A stretch of DNA of 64,000 nucleotides, from contig JAFEVB010000007.1 of the NCBI GenBank assembly GCA_032629725.1, positions 1,612,001 through 1,676,000 of the forward strand, in the 5' to 3' direction. Below the pieces are notes generated by a model that searched no databases, was not told the DNA's origin, and worked only from the letters and a program-made list of their open reading frames with translations. This document shows, piece by piece, positions 1-11,378 of the stretch. The position numbers and the translations under genes are program-made. Positions within the stretch are counted from its first letter, which is position 1. Each line of letters starts with the position of its first letter. Source of the stretch: Gremmenia infestans. Taxonomy: Eukaryota; Ascomycota; Leotiomycetes; Helotiales; Hamatocanthoscyphaceae.

Positions 1-76
1 CACCCTTGTCAAGAATGGAATAGACTTCCCTACATCCTCACCTTTCTACTCGCCAGCGATAAACCACATTGCAACC

Positions 77-3000
77 ATGGGTCCCAAACGGAAAGCTCCT
101 CAGGAAGCAAATAGCGCCAACAAAAAAGTTGCTACGGGCGGCGGTGTCGCAGCTAGGAAGAAGAGTGCCGCCGCTGCTGCTAAGCCTGCTCCGAAAACCA
201 CTCCCAAGGGCCCGAATAACAAGAATAAACGTGCTCCAGTTCCAGCCTCGAAACCAGTGAGTCCCATCTCCCAAGCCCCAGCTCATATTCTGTCTTCCAT
301 CTCCTATCATCTGCCATCATTGCTGACTTCAAGCCGAAACTTTTGCAGCAAGTCATAGACAAGAAACGCAAGGATAATGCAGGGGCTCCGGCTGGTAACG
401 GGGCTACATCACAAGTTCGAGCGGCATCTAATCTAGGGGGAAAGGAGGGTCAAGGGCAAGGGCAAGCTCTACATCGACCATCTGTTTCTCAGCAAGCTCC
501 CCAGGGTAGCCCGATGCTACCTTCCCACAGTTCTGCGAACAAAGCACAACCTCCCCTTATGAGAACGTCCATATCTTCTCCCGGACAACACAATGGCTCA
601 GTAAATCCGTTCGCTGAACGTCTCCAGCCTCTTCAAAGCCCTATACTTAGTGGACAACAACCTCTCCAGAGAATAACATCCATATCATCTCGGCAACACT
701 ACAATGACCCACAAAATCACTTCGTTGGCTTGCCTATGTCACCTGGAAATCCACTAACAAAGGAACAGACCCAAGCTATTGTGCAGCGTCGAGTTTCTGG
801 AGCTGGTCATAATAGGCCGCAATTTCAAGGTTCCATGAGCTCTCCTAGTCAGCCTTTTCGACAGGTTCATACACAATCACCGCAGATGGGCGCGAGAGGT
901 AGTCTGATGAGCCCTCCAGATCAACCATGTCCGTATGTTAGACAAGCGCCACAAATAGATGCTGGAGGTGGTCCAATGAGTTCTCCAAATCAGCCATTCC
1001 AACAGTCTCAGAGTCTTCTGCCGCAGATGGGGCCCGAAAGTGGTTCGATGAGCCCCCCCAGTCCATCATTGCAATACACTCATAGACATCCTTCGCAAAT
1101 GCCAACAGGGGCTGGGCCGGCCCAGCAATCTTACCAGCAAGTAAGCCCTCGACCCCAGTTGCAGCGTCAACTTTCAAATCCAGAATCATCTAATCGAGGC
1201 TTTCCCCAACTTGTCGGGAATCTGCCAGGGGCTTCTTTTCCTCAGTATAATTCCGGGAACAGCCAGTCACAATCTCAATTCGAGATGCTGCAACGGTCAA
1301 ATCAACTATACACATTTGAGTCTCAGTACCAGACGCACTGTATGCAGAAAATGTCTTCGATTGGACTTTTGCACCCCCAACAGCAGCAGCAGACACAACA
1401 GTCTAGGCCAAATCCAAACATTGACTTAACACAGATGCATATTGGTGGCGAAAACATCGTGAATGGATCCGATCATAGGGTTACTGGACAAGGCGAACAA
1501 TTACCACAACAGCCTCAGAATTCTAGAAACGGGTCTGTGAATAGAAAGGTGATGGGACCTCCTCCTATCCGCCTTCGAAATGCCGATGGTAGTTGTGAAC
1601 CCATTTCTCCAGCCAGCCACTCCCCACTTACACGTCCCAATGTGGACCCCCAAGATCCTAAGGGGCGAACGAGACTTGATATTCACGCGAGCACCAGACT
1701 CCTCAACAGACATGGCCAGCCAGACGAAAGTAGTGCCGAGACTCAGGCTTCTCCAGTCATTTGGGGAAACGGTGCCCATTCACCTCTGACACCTTTGAAT
1801 ATGCAGGCTCCTGCTCTTCCTCACGGACAAGTTTTGAGCAGGGTAAATCAACAGCGCGAATTCATGTATTCGCCGTCCGAAGAACCTGTCAGTGATGAAG
1901 CTCCTGGTTTTCCTCAAGCACCAGAGTCGACCCAAGCTAATATCCAGCGTGAATCTATACCTGTGCCACTTCATAGACAATCACCGCAGATGGAACAATT
2001 ACAGCAATTCAACGGACATTACAGAAGTTGGGATACGAGCGTATTAAACGGCAAAATCAAGACTGGAGAGAATAACAAAGATTTGGAGATGACAGATGAG
2101 CCAGCTGGCATGCTTGAATCCATGTTTGGAGAGGCTTTACCACCACCCATTGACTCACTTCGAGTTCCAGTGCCTTCAAAAACAATCTACAGCTCCGATC
2201 CATTTGTATCCTCGCCACCCACTAGATCGGGCAAAGAATATTTTCCTGAGCAATTTACCACCAGCGGCGGGCCACCAGCAGCTGAGTCTCAAAGCCCGGA
2301 GATCGGTCATATTCTGGGATCTTCTCCTCCAACCGAGTCAGTCAAGCCGCATAAGAGTGCAACTCAGACACCACGCCAGTGGGCTACTCTCGCCATTACC
2401 AAACCACATTATCCTCCTACAAATTCACATACAAACAGAGATTTCGACCAGGTTGAGGAGGACACCGGACTTGGGATCATGCTGAGTGGTGATTTGAGTA
2501 ACACCATCAAGACCCCCCCAGGGGCTTTTGATTTGAACATGAGCACTGCACACTTATCAGGTTACTCAACACCACAACTACCAACCAAAAATAATACTGG
2601 GCACACAAGCACTCTAGATATCTCCAGTGCTCCTATGATACCCCCATTTCAACCTCCCGCCAGACCGGCTTCCCCTAAGACCGTTAAGCACAAGCTTCAG
2701 CAACGATATGAGGACGGTATGGCTGGCTTGGCCGATCAGAGTGAGCAAGACACTCGACGTAATGGACTTGCGGCGCAAATTTTGGGCAGAATGAATCACT
2801 CTCTGAACAAGCCTGCACCACAACCTAGACAAACTGCATTCCGATCGACAGCTAGCCCTGATTTCAAGCATCTAGGCATTGCAAGCATCAGAAAAGCGGA
2901 CGAGAAGCCTAGATCTATATTTGAAGAATGCTCATGGTGCTATTTCGAGACAGACTTCGGTTTGGCTAACGATAGTTGCTTGTTGGACGCGAAAGCACTC

Positions 3001-3724
3001 CGTTCATTCTGCGCAGACTGCCGTGCTACTCAACATAACTTTATGAATGAGTACGGAACGGCGACACGCGGCGCTGAAATAAGAGCCGAGGAAACGGACA
3101 GGCTTAACGTTTTGGTCAAAGAGTGGTATTTGCAAGCCCAATTCTCTCCACTGAATGAGGCAGTCATTTTAGAGAGTGGAAAAACACTCGTTCAAGCAGC
3201 GCAAGCAAAGAAACTACCACAGAACACGAAGAGCGTTAGTGATGGCCGAAATGTCGCTCCTTATAGAGGTATTATCACATGTCGCGGTTCTGCCCATGGA
3301 CAAGTCGACGTCAAAAAGGCGCTTATTTGTGGGAGCTGCAAAGAGGAGAAGTTCCGTATCATCAAGCATGATAAACACACGGATTTCCACCCCATTGCCC
3401 AGCTGCGACACATGCGTGGCCCTCCCCACAGCCGCCGATGCATGATGTGTTGCAGTTCAGCGACAGATGCATGCGCAGATTGTCCGTTGAGACTTTGCGG
3501 TGCTTGCCAAGTTCTTTTGATGTGCCAGTGTAAGTTGATTTGCAATTGCTAGAAAGATGAACGCTGACGATAAGGACAGGCAAGGGGTATTTGAATAATC
3601 TGTTCTACCATTACAACAGCGCGCACTTAAGGAACGACGTAAGTAGATTGTCGGGTGGTGGGAGACTGCAGCTAATCCGTTTATGTAGGCCTTTCTTTTG
3701 CGCTCTGATGGTGAAGGATTCTAA
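77..3724 (+). CDS. Large low-complexity protein with cysteine-rich C-terminus, function unknown
   Basis: Four exons: 77-256, 349-3529, 3580-3638 and 3689-3724, giving about 1151 residues. The joins keep frame, and the start sits in a good context (caaccATGGg). The N-terminus is Lys/Ala-rich and looks like a nuclear signal (GPKRK, ARKK). Residues about 60 to 900 are Gln/Ser/Pro-rich with short repeated pieces (SSPNQPF, SSPSQPF, SPPDQP) and one poly-Q run, so probably disordered. The tail has two cysteine clusters: CSWC...CADC near residue 920, and a denser stretch (CGSC, CMMC, CADC, CGAC, CQCK) over the last 100 residues. This suggests zinc binding. The small last exons restore a sensible end (YLNNLFYHYNSAHLRND). 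I do not recognise a named family. A nuclear scaffold or regulator is inference only. Confidence 0.75.
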
Positions 3725-4675
3725 ATGGAACCAGGACCTCGGCGAGTTCGAGCTCATATGCAACACTTGGACACCTCGAACGTCCCTTGATTTGGCAACA
3801 GTCCCAATACCTGGTGCTATCCTGAGCAGTGCTCTCTCTCTCGTTCAACATGGAGGATCTGAACTTACACGGACCTGGACACTTTGCCTCTGTTTCATAC
3901 GCGATTCTCTGCGGGCGGCATTTTCTTTTCACGATACCCTGGTCCTTCTCAATATTGATACGCAAAGTTACAGTATCCGATGGCAGCATACCACCTAATA
4001 GTTCTGTTGTCTTGTGCCAAACCGCAGATACCGTAAAAACCAAACAACATATAATCAATGCATGTTTTCCGTGATGCTATGCCAACAAATGAGTGAAGAA
4101 AAGAATTGAGAATTTTAGAGATCGTTATATCCCGGCCTAAATCTTGCATAACATAGGTAGGAATGGTACATCGTTATTCAAGAGAAAGGTTGGACATCTC
4201 TTGAACTCGCACTTATTTCCAGCAAGAGATGCAGACACGATGGTTTATGTTTCCCTAGCTGGACGAACAATTAAGTGCTAAGCCTCAGCAGCTGAAGTGA
4301 GGTTTAGAAAAGGGACAAGGCGCTAGACCGAATCAGACGAACTACATACCTTGTCTTATAACATTTCCAGACATCAACCTCATGAACCTTTTCACGCGCA
4401 AGATATTTCTTCTGATTTATAGCTGCTTTGCTAGATGAATCGTATATAGTCTACACGTAAATTTAAATAGAAAGACATGGGAAGCTGCCATCCCACGTGA
4501 CACGTCAAGAGGTTAGAGCGGGAGGATGGAAAGTAGGATTAGGTCACTAGCAGTATTTCAAGTATAAATACTTTTCAACCATAGCTCCAGCGTACAGTGC
4601 TATAAGACACATTAATAATTCTGCCAAAACCCCATAGAGAACAACGCGTTTCATGTTTTCATCTCTCATCAACGC
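3725..4675. other. Intergenic, convergent 3' ends
   Basis: This lies between two genes that end toward each other. The short open frames here have no recognisable content. The right half becomes A+T-rich. I see no RNA gene. Confidence 0.6.
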
Positions 4676-6367
4676 TCATTTAATAACATTCTCCCTCAAC
4701 CCACTCGTCCTCAAACTAAACACACCGTTCCCATTTGAACCTTTCCCTTCTTTGCCCTCATTTTCCAACGCCCTTCTAACCTGCTCCCCAATCACACCCC
4801 CAGCATTACTATCCGCGCTCCCACTCCTACTCAGCATACTAGCGCCATCACTCCCCCTCCCACCACCAACCATCAACAGCCCCTTTACACCCCCTGCCTT
4901 CCGCGCTGGCAGCTCGCTCGTCCCTGCGCTACACACGTACAGCAGGTATTTTAGATTCGGCAACGTTTGCCTGATATCCAGCACCTTTAGTCCCTGGCTC
5001 TCAGCTAAGCACTCGATATCCTTGTTCAACAGAAATACTCCGTATTCGAAGCGAAAGCGTAACGTGCCTTTGTTGTAGAGCGGGAATGTGCGTTGGTTGT
5101 CTTGCAGTTTGGAGATGTAGTCTTGGATTATGGAGCGGGAGCCGTAGGCTGTGATGGGGTAGGGGAGGGCGATCGAGAGATAGTATTGTAGCATGTCTAC
5201 GACGCGTGCCACGTGGCCGAGGGCCGCGGAGACGGTGTCTTCGTCTGCGTCGTCGAAGTGGGAGTTGGGGAGGGCGAGGGAGCAGATGGTGAAGAGGAGT
5301 GGAGAAGTAGTTGGTTCGATGGGGAAAATCGCAAGGAGCTCTTCACAGATTCGGCGGCGCTGTTGATGGATTTCTGTGGTCGTGGTGCTGAGAAGTGCTT
5401 TACAGTTTGCAAGCTTCTCTTGGGCGTTGTTGATGTCGTCCATTACCCGCTCCTGGGCTTCTTTGCCTGATTGTATTGCTTTCCTCCTCGCAGCTATCGA
5501 AGCGTTGAGCTCAGCCCGTCTCCGGATGGATTGCTTAAGCAATTTCTTCTCAGAAGCAACATATCTCGAGGCAAGCGCTGTCTCTTCCCTTGCTTGAGGC
5601 GATTCATCTATCGGCATGTCCTTCAAGATAGCATTGATCTGACTCGCAATCTCCTCCCTCGTAGCCAGAGCATCCTGTATTGACTCGTCCAAATTTGAAA
5701 GCCGCATCAGCGCACTATAACTCGATGTAGGTGCCGCCGGAGCAGGTCTTGGCTTCGGAGGCTTCGAAGCCAACTCAATAGTATAGATCCCATCCACAAG
5801 CTGGAAAAGTATGCAATTGGGCGGAAAGGGATGATTCTCCAGCCTGCCAATAAACTGCAAGCTCTGCAGATTAACCTCTTCTTCAATAAGCGGGACAAAG
5901 TCCTCCCTCTTCACCCAGATCCGGACCGTAACTGTATCCAAACGGCTGATAGCTGGACCCATTTCCGAGAGATCAAAGAAGCGGAAAGTGGGGTTCATGG
6001 CTTTCTCCACTACCTCACTGATATACACAGGCTCATCGGATTCCCGCCCCGCAACATGTAATGTAAAGAACGTATCCGCCATGCGCGCATCAATCACATC
6101 CTCCAGCTTCTTCTGTCTTGACACCGGGCTTGCAGCCCCCCAGTTCGAGCTCCTCCTCCTGCCCTTCTGCGTCGGGCGCAGTTCATCCGAGGACTGCGCA
6201 TGATGGAGCTGGGGCTCGCGTTTCTGGGATGTTGTGTTGAGAGCTGTATCGTCAATTGTTTGGCCGCGCGGACGAGTGAGGGTAAGGTTTCGGAGGTATA
6301 TGCCTTGGAGATGCCGCAGTTTTCGATTTTGGGGGAGCAGGAGAGGCCGCGATGCCTCGGAGGGCAT
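4676..6367 (-). CDS. Vps38/UVRAG-like subunit of PI3-kinase complex II
   Basis: Single exon, 563 residues, starting at the first ATG. The pattern matches the UVRAG/Vps38/Atg14 family: a basic N-terminus with RNLTLTRP, a C2-like beta region at about residues 95-215 (FFTLHVAG, VTVRIWVK, LFQLVDGIYTIEL), a Glu/Arg/Lys-rich coiled coil at about 235-345, and an alpha/beta C-terminal half (YYLSIALPYPITAYGS, TLRFRFEYGVFLLNKDI). Such proteins join Vps34, Vps15 and Vps30 to make PI3P on endosomes and vacuoles. Length and order of parts favour Vps38/UVRAG over Atg14, which has an N-terminal cysteine-rich stretch not seen here. The last 60 residues are Gly/Ser-rich and variable. Confidence 0.8.
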   Translation of the reverse strand: MPSEASRPLLLPQNRKLRHLQGIYLRNLTLTRPRGQTIDDTALNTTSQKREPQLHHAQSSDELRPTQKGRRRSSNWGAASPVSRQKKLEDVIDARMADTFFTLHVAGRESDEPVYISEVVEKAMNPTFRFFDLSEMGPAISRLDTVTVRIWVKREDFVPLIEEEVNLQSLQFIGRLENHPFPPNCILFQLVDGIYTIELASKPPKPRPAPAAPTSSYSALMRLSNLDESIQDALATREEIASQINAILKDMPIDESPQAREETALASRYVASEKKLLKQSIRRRAELNASIAARRKAIQSGKEAQERVMDDINNAQEKLANCKALLSTTTTEIHQQRRRICEELLAIFPIEPTTSPLLFTICSLALPNSHFDDADEDTVSAALGHVARVVDMLQYYLSIALPYPITAYGSRSIIQDYISKLQDNQRTFPLYNKGTLRFRFEYGVFLLNKDIECLAESQGLKVLDIRQTLPNLKYLLYVCSAGTSELPARKAGGVKGLLMVGGGRGSDGASMLSRSGSADSNAGGVIGEQVRRALENEGKEGKGSNGNGVFSLRTSGLRENVIK

Positions 6368-6787
6368 GGTTGGTGGTTTTGAGTGGGAGCTGTAGTGGTG
6401 TTGTGTTGCTAAATATGGTTTAGCGGGGAAACAGCTAGCTAAGCTCCGGCTCTCAGCCTCGTCCGTAGGGCTCTGACTTTGAAGTATTCATGATTCCAAA
6501 AGGTTCGCAACGGGCAGCGGAGATCATCAAGGAGAAAAAGGTGTAATATTTGAGAATGTGTCACATTGAAGCCTTTTCGAGTTAGAAAGTACGAATCAGT
6601 CTGCGAGGTTACCTTGACTCAGGTCGAGCACAGCAATTTGTGACACCGCAGAGGCAAATTAAAACTTTATCATTTTATGTCCCAGTCTATATCCCCAATG
6701 ACCTCCCATTCCGACTCCGACCAAAAAATTCCATAGCACCATGCTAATTCCATAAGTTTTGCCTTCCTTTCCCACAGTTTTCTGAAA
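6368..6787. other. Intergenic, promoter side of the Vps38-like gene
   Basis: This holds the upstream region of the Vps38-like gene and the 3' end of the Rae1 gene. No further gene is supported. Confidence 0.6.
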
Positions 6788-7976
6788 TCATCTCTTCCTA
6801 CCAGCTGCCGTGACAGCAGCCCTCGGCTTACAATCATCCAGCGCAATCGGATGCAGCATAATCTTATTAACATGCTGGGGACCATTGTAGGCATATCCCT
6901 TATGCCAATCATAGCTGACGGCATAAGCAAAAACCGTTCCATCCATATTGAAAGCAGTAGCTGAAATCGGTGCCCCAACAGATGGATATCCCTTGAGCCG
7001 ATTGTGCGCGTCCTTGTCCCAGAAATGGAACGTTCCATCTGATCCTGCCGAGCTGAAGGTGCCATGGACGGGGTGGAAGGAGATGGCGTTGACGGCGGAG
7101 ACTTGGACTATGCTATCTTTGTCCGGTAGAGTTCTGTGACAGCGGAACGCGAAATTGCGGCTGTATAACATCATTAGCTTCAATTTCCTCTCACGAGGAC
7201 TTAGACCATACCTTTCATCTTTCTGCGCAACATATTGACACCCACACCTCCCCTCAATACTCCCCACGGCAAAGCCCGACGCATCAATAAAGCAGCTCAC
7301 AACCCTCGTCTGTTCCTTAAGCGGACTAGCTCTCGTCTCAAAAATCGTACTCGGTGTATTAAGATCCACAATATGTATATGTTTCTCCGCCGTCCCAATC
7401 ACAAGCAGCTGCTCCTTGACATCCATTGCATATACTCTGTCCTTGCACACAAGCGTCGCTGCCGGCGTCTGCTGCCTCAAATCCCAATACCGAACACTCT
7501 TGTCCCAGGAGCCGGTCGCTAGCATTGGCGCATTCGCATTCGGCATTTCGAAAAAGCGGATTGACCGGATAGGCGCGTAATGCGAGGAGACTTTCTGCGC
7601 CGGGGCTCCGGTTACGTTTAGATCAAGGAGTTTGGCGGTTCGGTCTGCGCCTGTTCCTGCGACTTTGGTGCCGTCCTGGATAGATGTTAAACTGATACTT
7701 CAGCCGAAAGAATGATATACATACCTTTGACCAGTCGCATGAAAGGACTGGACCCTCGAAGTCAATGGCCGCAACGCCTGTCCCCGTCTGGTCTGTTCGA
7801 ACATCGTAGATCCTAACCCTACAATCCCATGATCCTACAGCTAGGAAGTTCGCAGCTGGCGACCAAGATAAAGAGGAGATGCTATCATCCGGTGGCATCG
7901 AAAGCGTAGCATCTTTGCTGAGATCATTTGTAGTTACGTTGTTGGACGGGGTAGCTGAACGGAAAAATGAAGACAT
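6788..7976 (-). CDS. RAE1: mRNA export factor Rae1/Gle2 (WD40 protein)
   Basis: Three exons: 7725-7976, 7212-7675 and 6788-7160 (362 residues). The introns of 49 and 51 nt have GTATGT/GTATGG donors. The translation shows the Gle2/Rae1 order of WD repeats: SISSLSWSPAANFLAVGSWD, SCDWSKDGTKVAGTGADRT, MLATGSWDKSVRYWD, then the family marker CQYV...RNFAFRCHR and a final SSAGSDGTFHFWDKD. Rae1 docks on the nuclear pore through the Nup98 GLEBS motif and works in mRNA export and spindle checkpoint control. I chose MSSFFRSATP as start because the family begins there; an in-frame ATG 57 nt upstream would add 19 residues. Single-copy housekeeping gene. Confidence 0.9.
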
Positions 7977-8840
7977 GCTGTTGGTACAGTACTGGTGCTG
8001 GGCAAGAAAACCAAGACGGTGAACAGAAGACAAAGTTGAAAGTTGAGAAATGAATGTGAATCCAAGGAAATCTGACTTACGGCTACCTCGACCTGTGTAA
8101 ACTTACGCGTTGGTTTTTAATGCGAGATTCACCAACTTCATCGCATTCATCGCGGCATCTTGAGGAATGCGAGATCAGATAGAGCTTGGAGGAGGGGAGG
8201 GGAGGCAAGGAGCTTGGACTGTTCCACGTGATATTCCCGCTCTTATTGGCCAAGCGAGGGGTTGGAAAGGGGGGGTTGCAGTGCATCGGGGTTTATTGGT
8301 AGGTGTGATACTCTCAAGCAGATTCGTTCGATTCAAGATTTTGTGATACAAAATGCTAAGTGTGGTCAGCCTGGAGATTGGCTGGATCACCCCTCCTTTG
8401 CATCAGCCCAGAAAAACTGGAGTGCAGACCTTGCAAGTATCTATCCATAGATTGGGGGATCTTGGTATGGAATGGTGGATAATGTAGGCAGTCTCCTCGA
8501 ATAATATACGGAGGTCAAGATCTCGTATTATGCTCGATATGCTCTATCTAGGTAACGGCCCTTGCCTCTCATTTGGAGGCACGCAAGCGGTGGTAGGTAT
8601 TTGTTAAAAATCCCGAAAAGCACTTTTGTTGAGCTTCGACTTCGAGAGCCTAGCAGGAAGATGGCATCATGATTCGCACACATATTCATTTCCCATATCC
8701 AGTATGTCCATTGATGCTTCCCCGTATACATTTCCAACCTCCCAAAACGCTGAATGCAATGCTGTCTATGTTGAATGCTTGATATCCCGAACGCCAAAGA
8801 AATCCTAGATTAAGATATCTGATTTGGACCAGCTTGGAAG
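7977..8840. other. Intergenic, RAE1 promoter and APRT 3' side
   Basis: About 860 nt. The side next to RAE1 includes CT-rich stretches of the kind usual in fungal promoters. No gene or repeat is supported. Confidence 0.55.
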
Positions 8841-9569
8841 CTATTTGTCCTTGAGCAGAGTATGAACAGGAGCGTTGAGCTTGTCTCGGCCCTTCAGGAA
8901 GTCGATCTCGAGAATGAAGAGGAATCCCATTAAATCTCCACCAGCTTTCTCAACAAGTTGTCCAGCCGCTGCGGCAGATCCACCTGTTTTACCGCGTTAG
9001 AATCAACACGTTTGAGTTACAAGAAGCCACCGAAGGGAGGTAGAGGGCTTCAACTTACCAGTCGCAATTATGTCATCCACTACCAAAACCTTCTGCCCCT
9101 TCTCTATAGCATCTGTTTGAATCTGAAAGAAATCCTGTCCATATTCCTTATCGAAGCTTGCCTCCTCGGTAGGGCCAGGCAATTTACCCCTCTTCCTGAC
9201 CGGAGCAAAGCCAGCACCAAGACGCAAGGCAAGGCTGGGGCCGAACAAGAAACCTCTTGCATCGAGCCCCACTACAACGTCTGGCTTGACACCATTTGTG
9301 AATTCGAGAACTTGTAATTCAAGAGTCCGAATGAGTCGTTCGTGCAGAGCGTGGTTTGCGAAGAGCGGGAGGATGTCGATAAAGTCGATGCCCTTGATAG
9401 GAAAGTCGGCGAAATTTCGAAGGGCGGCTCGCAGGCTTATCTTTGAACTGGCGAGTTCGGAGGCACTGGCGGCAGAGGTGGGGGGCTGGGACTCGAGTCT
9501 CGTGGCATTATTATTGCCTACTTGTTGTGAATCGGCGGTAAGAGCTTCGGGTGTTTGTTGTGTGTTCAT
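8841..9569 (-). CDS. APT1: Adenine phosphoribosyltransferase (APRT)
   Basis: Two exons, 9059-9569 and 8841-8983, joined across a 75-nt intron (GTAAGT donor, AACAG acceptor), giving 217 residues. It makes AMP from adenine and PRPP in cytosolic purine salvage. Evidence: an N-terminal LRAALRNFADFPIKGIDF segment typical of APRT, GLDARGFLFGPSLALRLGAG, and the PRPP-binding motif VVDDIIATGG at residues 163-172, which is completed only by the splice. The end (FILEIDFLKGRDKL) also fits the family. The first 45 residues are Ser/Ala/Gln-rich and longer than in yeast enzymes, which is common in filamentous fungi. Confidence 0.93.
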
Positions 9570-11378
9570 CGTGACGAGAAGAGGGAGGAGAGAGGAAGGT
9601 GAGGTGATGCCGGTAGTGAGATATGCAAATCGATAGAAAAAATTCTAGGATTGGAAACGCGGCGGTAGTTCGGTGGGCCTTGGTGGGCTGGGCTGCGTGC
9701 CTTCGCAGGGTGGGCTCGGAAGGTCTTGGGTTTGGGCTTGGGCAAACAAGCAGGGAGGGTAAGAGAAGACGGGGCTGGAACCGCAAATCGCAAAGAAAGA
9801 TGGGCTTGGGGGGGCTGCTGCAGTACTGTATAGTACTGTGTTGTACTGGCTGTAGTGGTAGCTCGATGCGATCGATGCTGCGGTCAAGCGATTGAAGCGC
9901 TACTAGTAAGTTAAAGAAAGGCGGTGGGGGAGAGCGAAAGACAGCCACCGAGGCGGCAGAAGTGAGGGAGGGGAGGGGAGGTTGAGTGAATAAGGTAGTA
10001 TGCACACAGTACAAGTAGTTCCTGGACAGCAAGGAAGGTAATGGCAGGTCTGAGATCCGGTAGGCTCCGCTCCGGACTTGAAGCCGTAATGGCTATTTGT
10101 GGCAAGTGAGAAAGAGCGAATTGTTTGAGTTGAGGACGTGGGGTGGGAATGTGGATGTGGATGTGGATGTGTTCAAACTTCATCAAAGACAGTGTTTTGC
10201 AAGGTTGTGTGTGCATTGTGCATGTGCAAGGAGGGGCAATGGCGCTCTGGCCTAGTCCACGGGAGGATCTATTTACCTCGATTGTACGGAGTGTACAGTA
10301 GGAGTAGAGTAGGGTAGGTACTTCGCTCGTCGCTGACTAGAGAAGCGTTGTCACGAATTGCCAACACATCTTCCTTGATCGCGTTATTATTTCCTTTCTC
10401 CTACCAGATGAAACTTTTCATATGGTGCAATATTCCTGCAATCATGATACTCTCTCTTTCTCTCTCGTCCAAGTCCAGGGAAAGCTGCATGACTTGACAT
10501 GTTATATAAAACGGCCGTCTCCGTTTCCACTCACGAGCATGAGCCCATCCTTCATGTATCCCCACTATTCGACCGCATATATTTTCCCCGGTTTTACAAA
10601 TTTTCTTGCATGGGGCATGGCTAAAAAAAAACAGCATTGAGCCGAAGAGGTCTTAAACAAAGTCTAAGAACACCAATCACAAACGAAAGCTAGGGACCTG
10701 CCACTTCACTCCATCCCATCTTCTTGGTTGACACCACCCATGCCGTTCACCGTTCGCCATTTGCCATTCCTGCCAGATACGAGGAGTCATCACCTAAAAG
10801 TGACGCCGTTTTCACATGTTTTCTTTCAGCCTGTCATCAATTTAAGTTACTTCGTATGAGGTCTTATCAAGTCCCAAAATGTTCTCCTTCCGATTTGAGG
10901 GAAAACTTGGTTGTACTGTATATTCCCTCCCCGTGGAGTAAGGGACCTAGCCTAGCCTAGTCAGGAAAAGAAATAGACGCCTAGGGAACGGAACATATTT
11001 CAAGGGCTGCGTCGGCAATCGTTCTGGACTTGAATTTGATGCACGGAAGAGGTGCACAACATTCAAGCCGCGGGGATCGTTATCGATAAGAAAGGCAGGA
11101 AAGGGGGGTGGCGGGGGGGGATGAAATGCAGGCACCAGCTTTGATTGAAGGCCTGACCGCTGCTTCGAGGACTGAATTGGGATAGAGGCGCATATACACG
11201 GGTAGTACTGGGGCTCGTACCAAATAGGTGAGGTGAGTATAAGAAAGTTGTACGCTAATCAGATTATATTTCAGTTATGGTCAAGTGTAATGGCTAATTG
11301 TGACTTGAAATCGTCTGTCTTTATCTAAGTAATTCTTTAATATGTCCTCCTCAAATTTCCTTCATCTTCTAGAATCAA
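9570..11378. other. Long intergenic region (1.8 kb) upstream of APRT
   Basis: No supported gene. The APRT-proximal 450 nt is a pyrimidine-rich leader and promoter on the minus strand. A short hexamer run (tggatg repeats) sits at about 10150-10172. The rest has only short random frames. Confidence 0.5.
10150..10172. repeat. Hexanucleotide microsatellite (tgtgga)n
   Basis: About four tandem copies of tgtgga lie in the non-coding DNA upstream of the APRT gene. Confidence 0.8.

Noticed and set aside
2096..2485. 129-codon alternative frame inside the first gene
   Set aside because: Shadow frame within a long, clearly used exon; content is random.
3591..3998. 135-codon frame after the first gene
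   Set aside because: It runs through two introns of the real gene and then non-coding DNA.
9511..10032. 173-codon minus-strand frame upstream of APRT
   Set aside because: Pyrimidine-rich leader that gives Ser/Pro/Leu-rich nonsense; the APRT start explains the region.
10905..10965. cctag tandem words suggesting telomere-like or regulatory repeat
   Set aside because: Only two to three copies; chance level.
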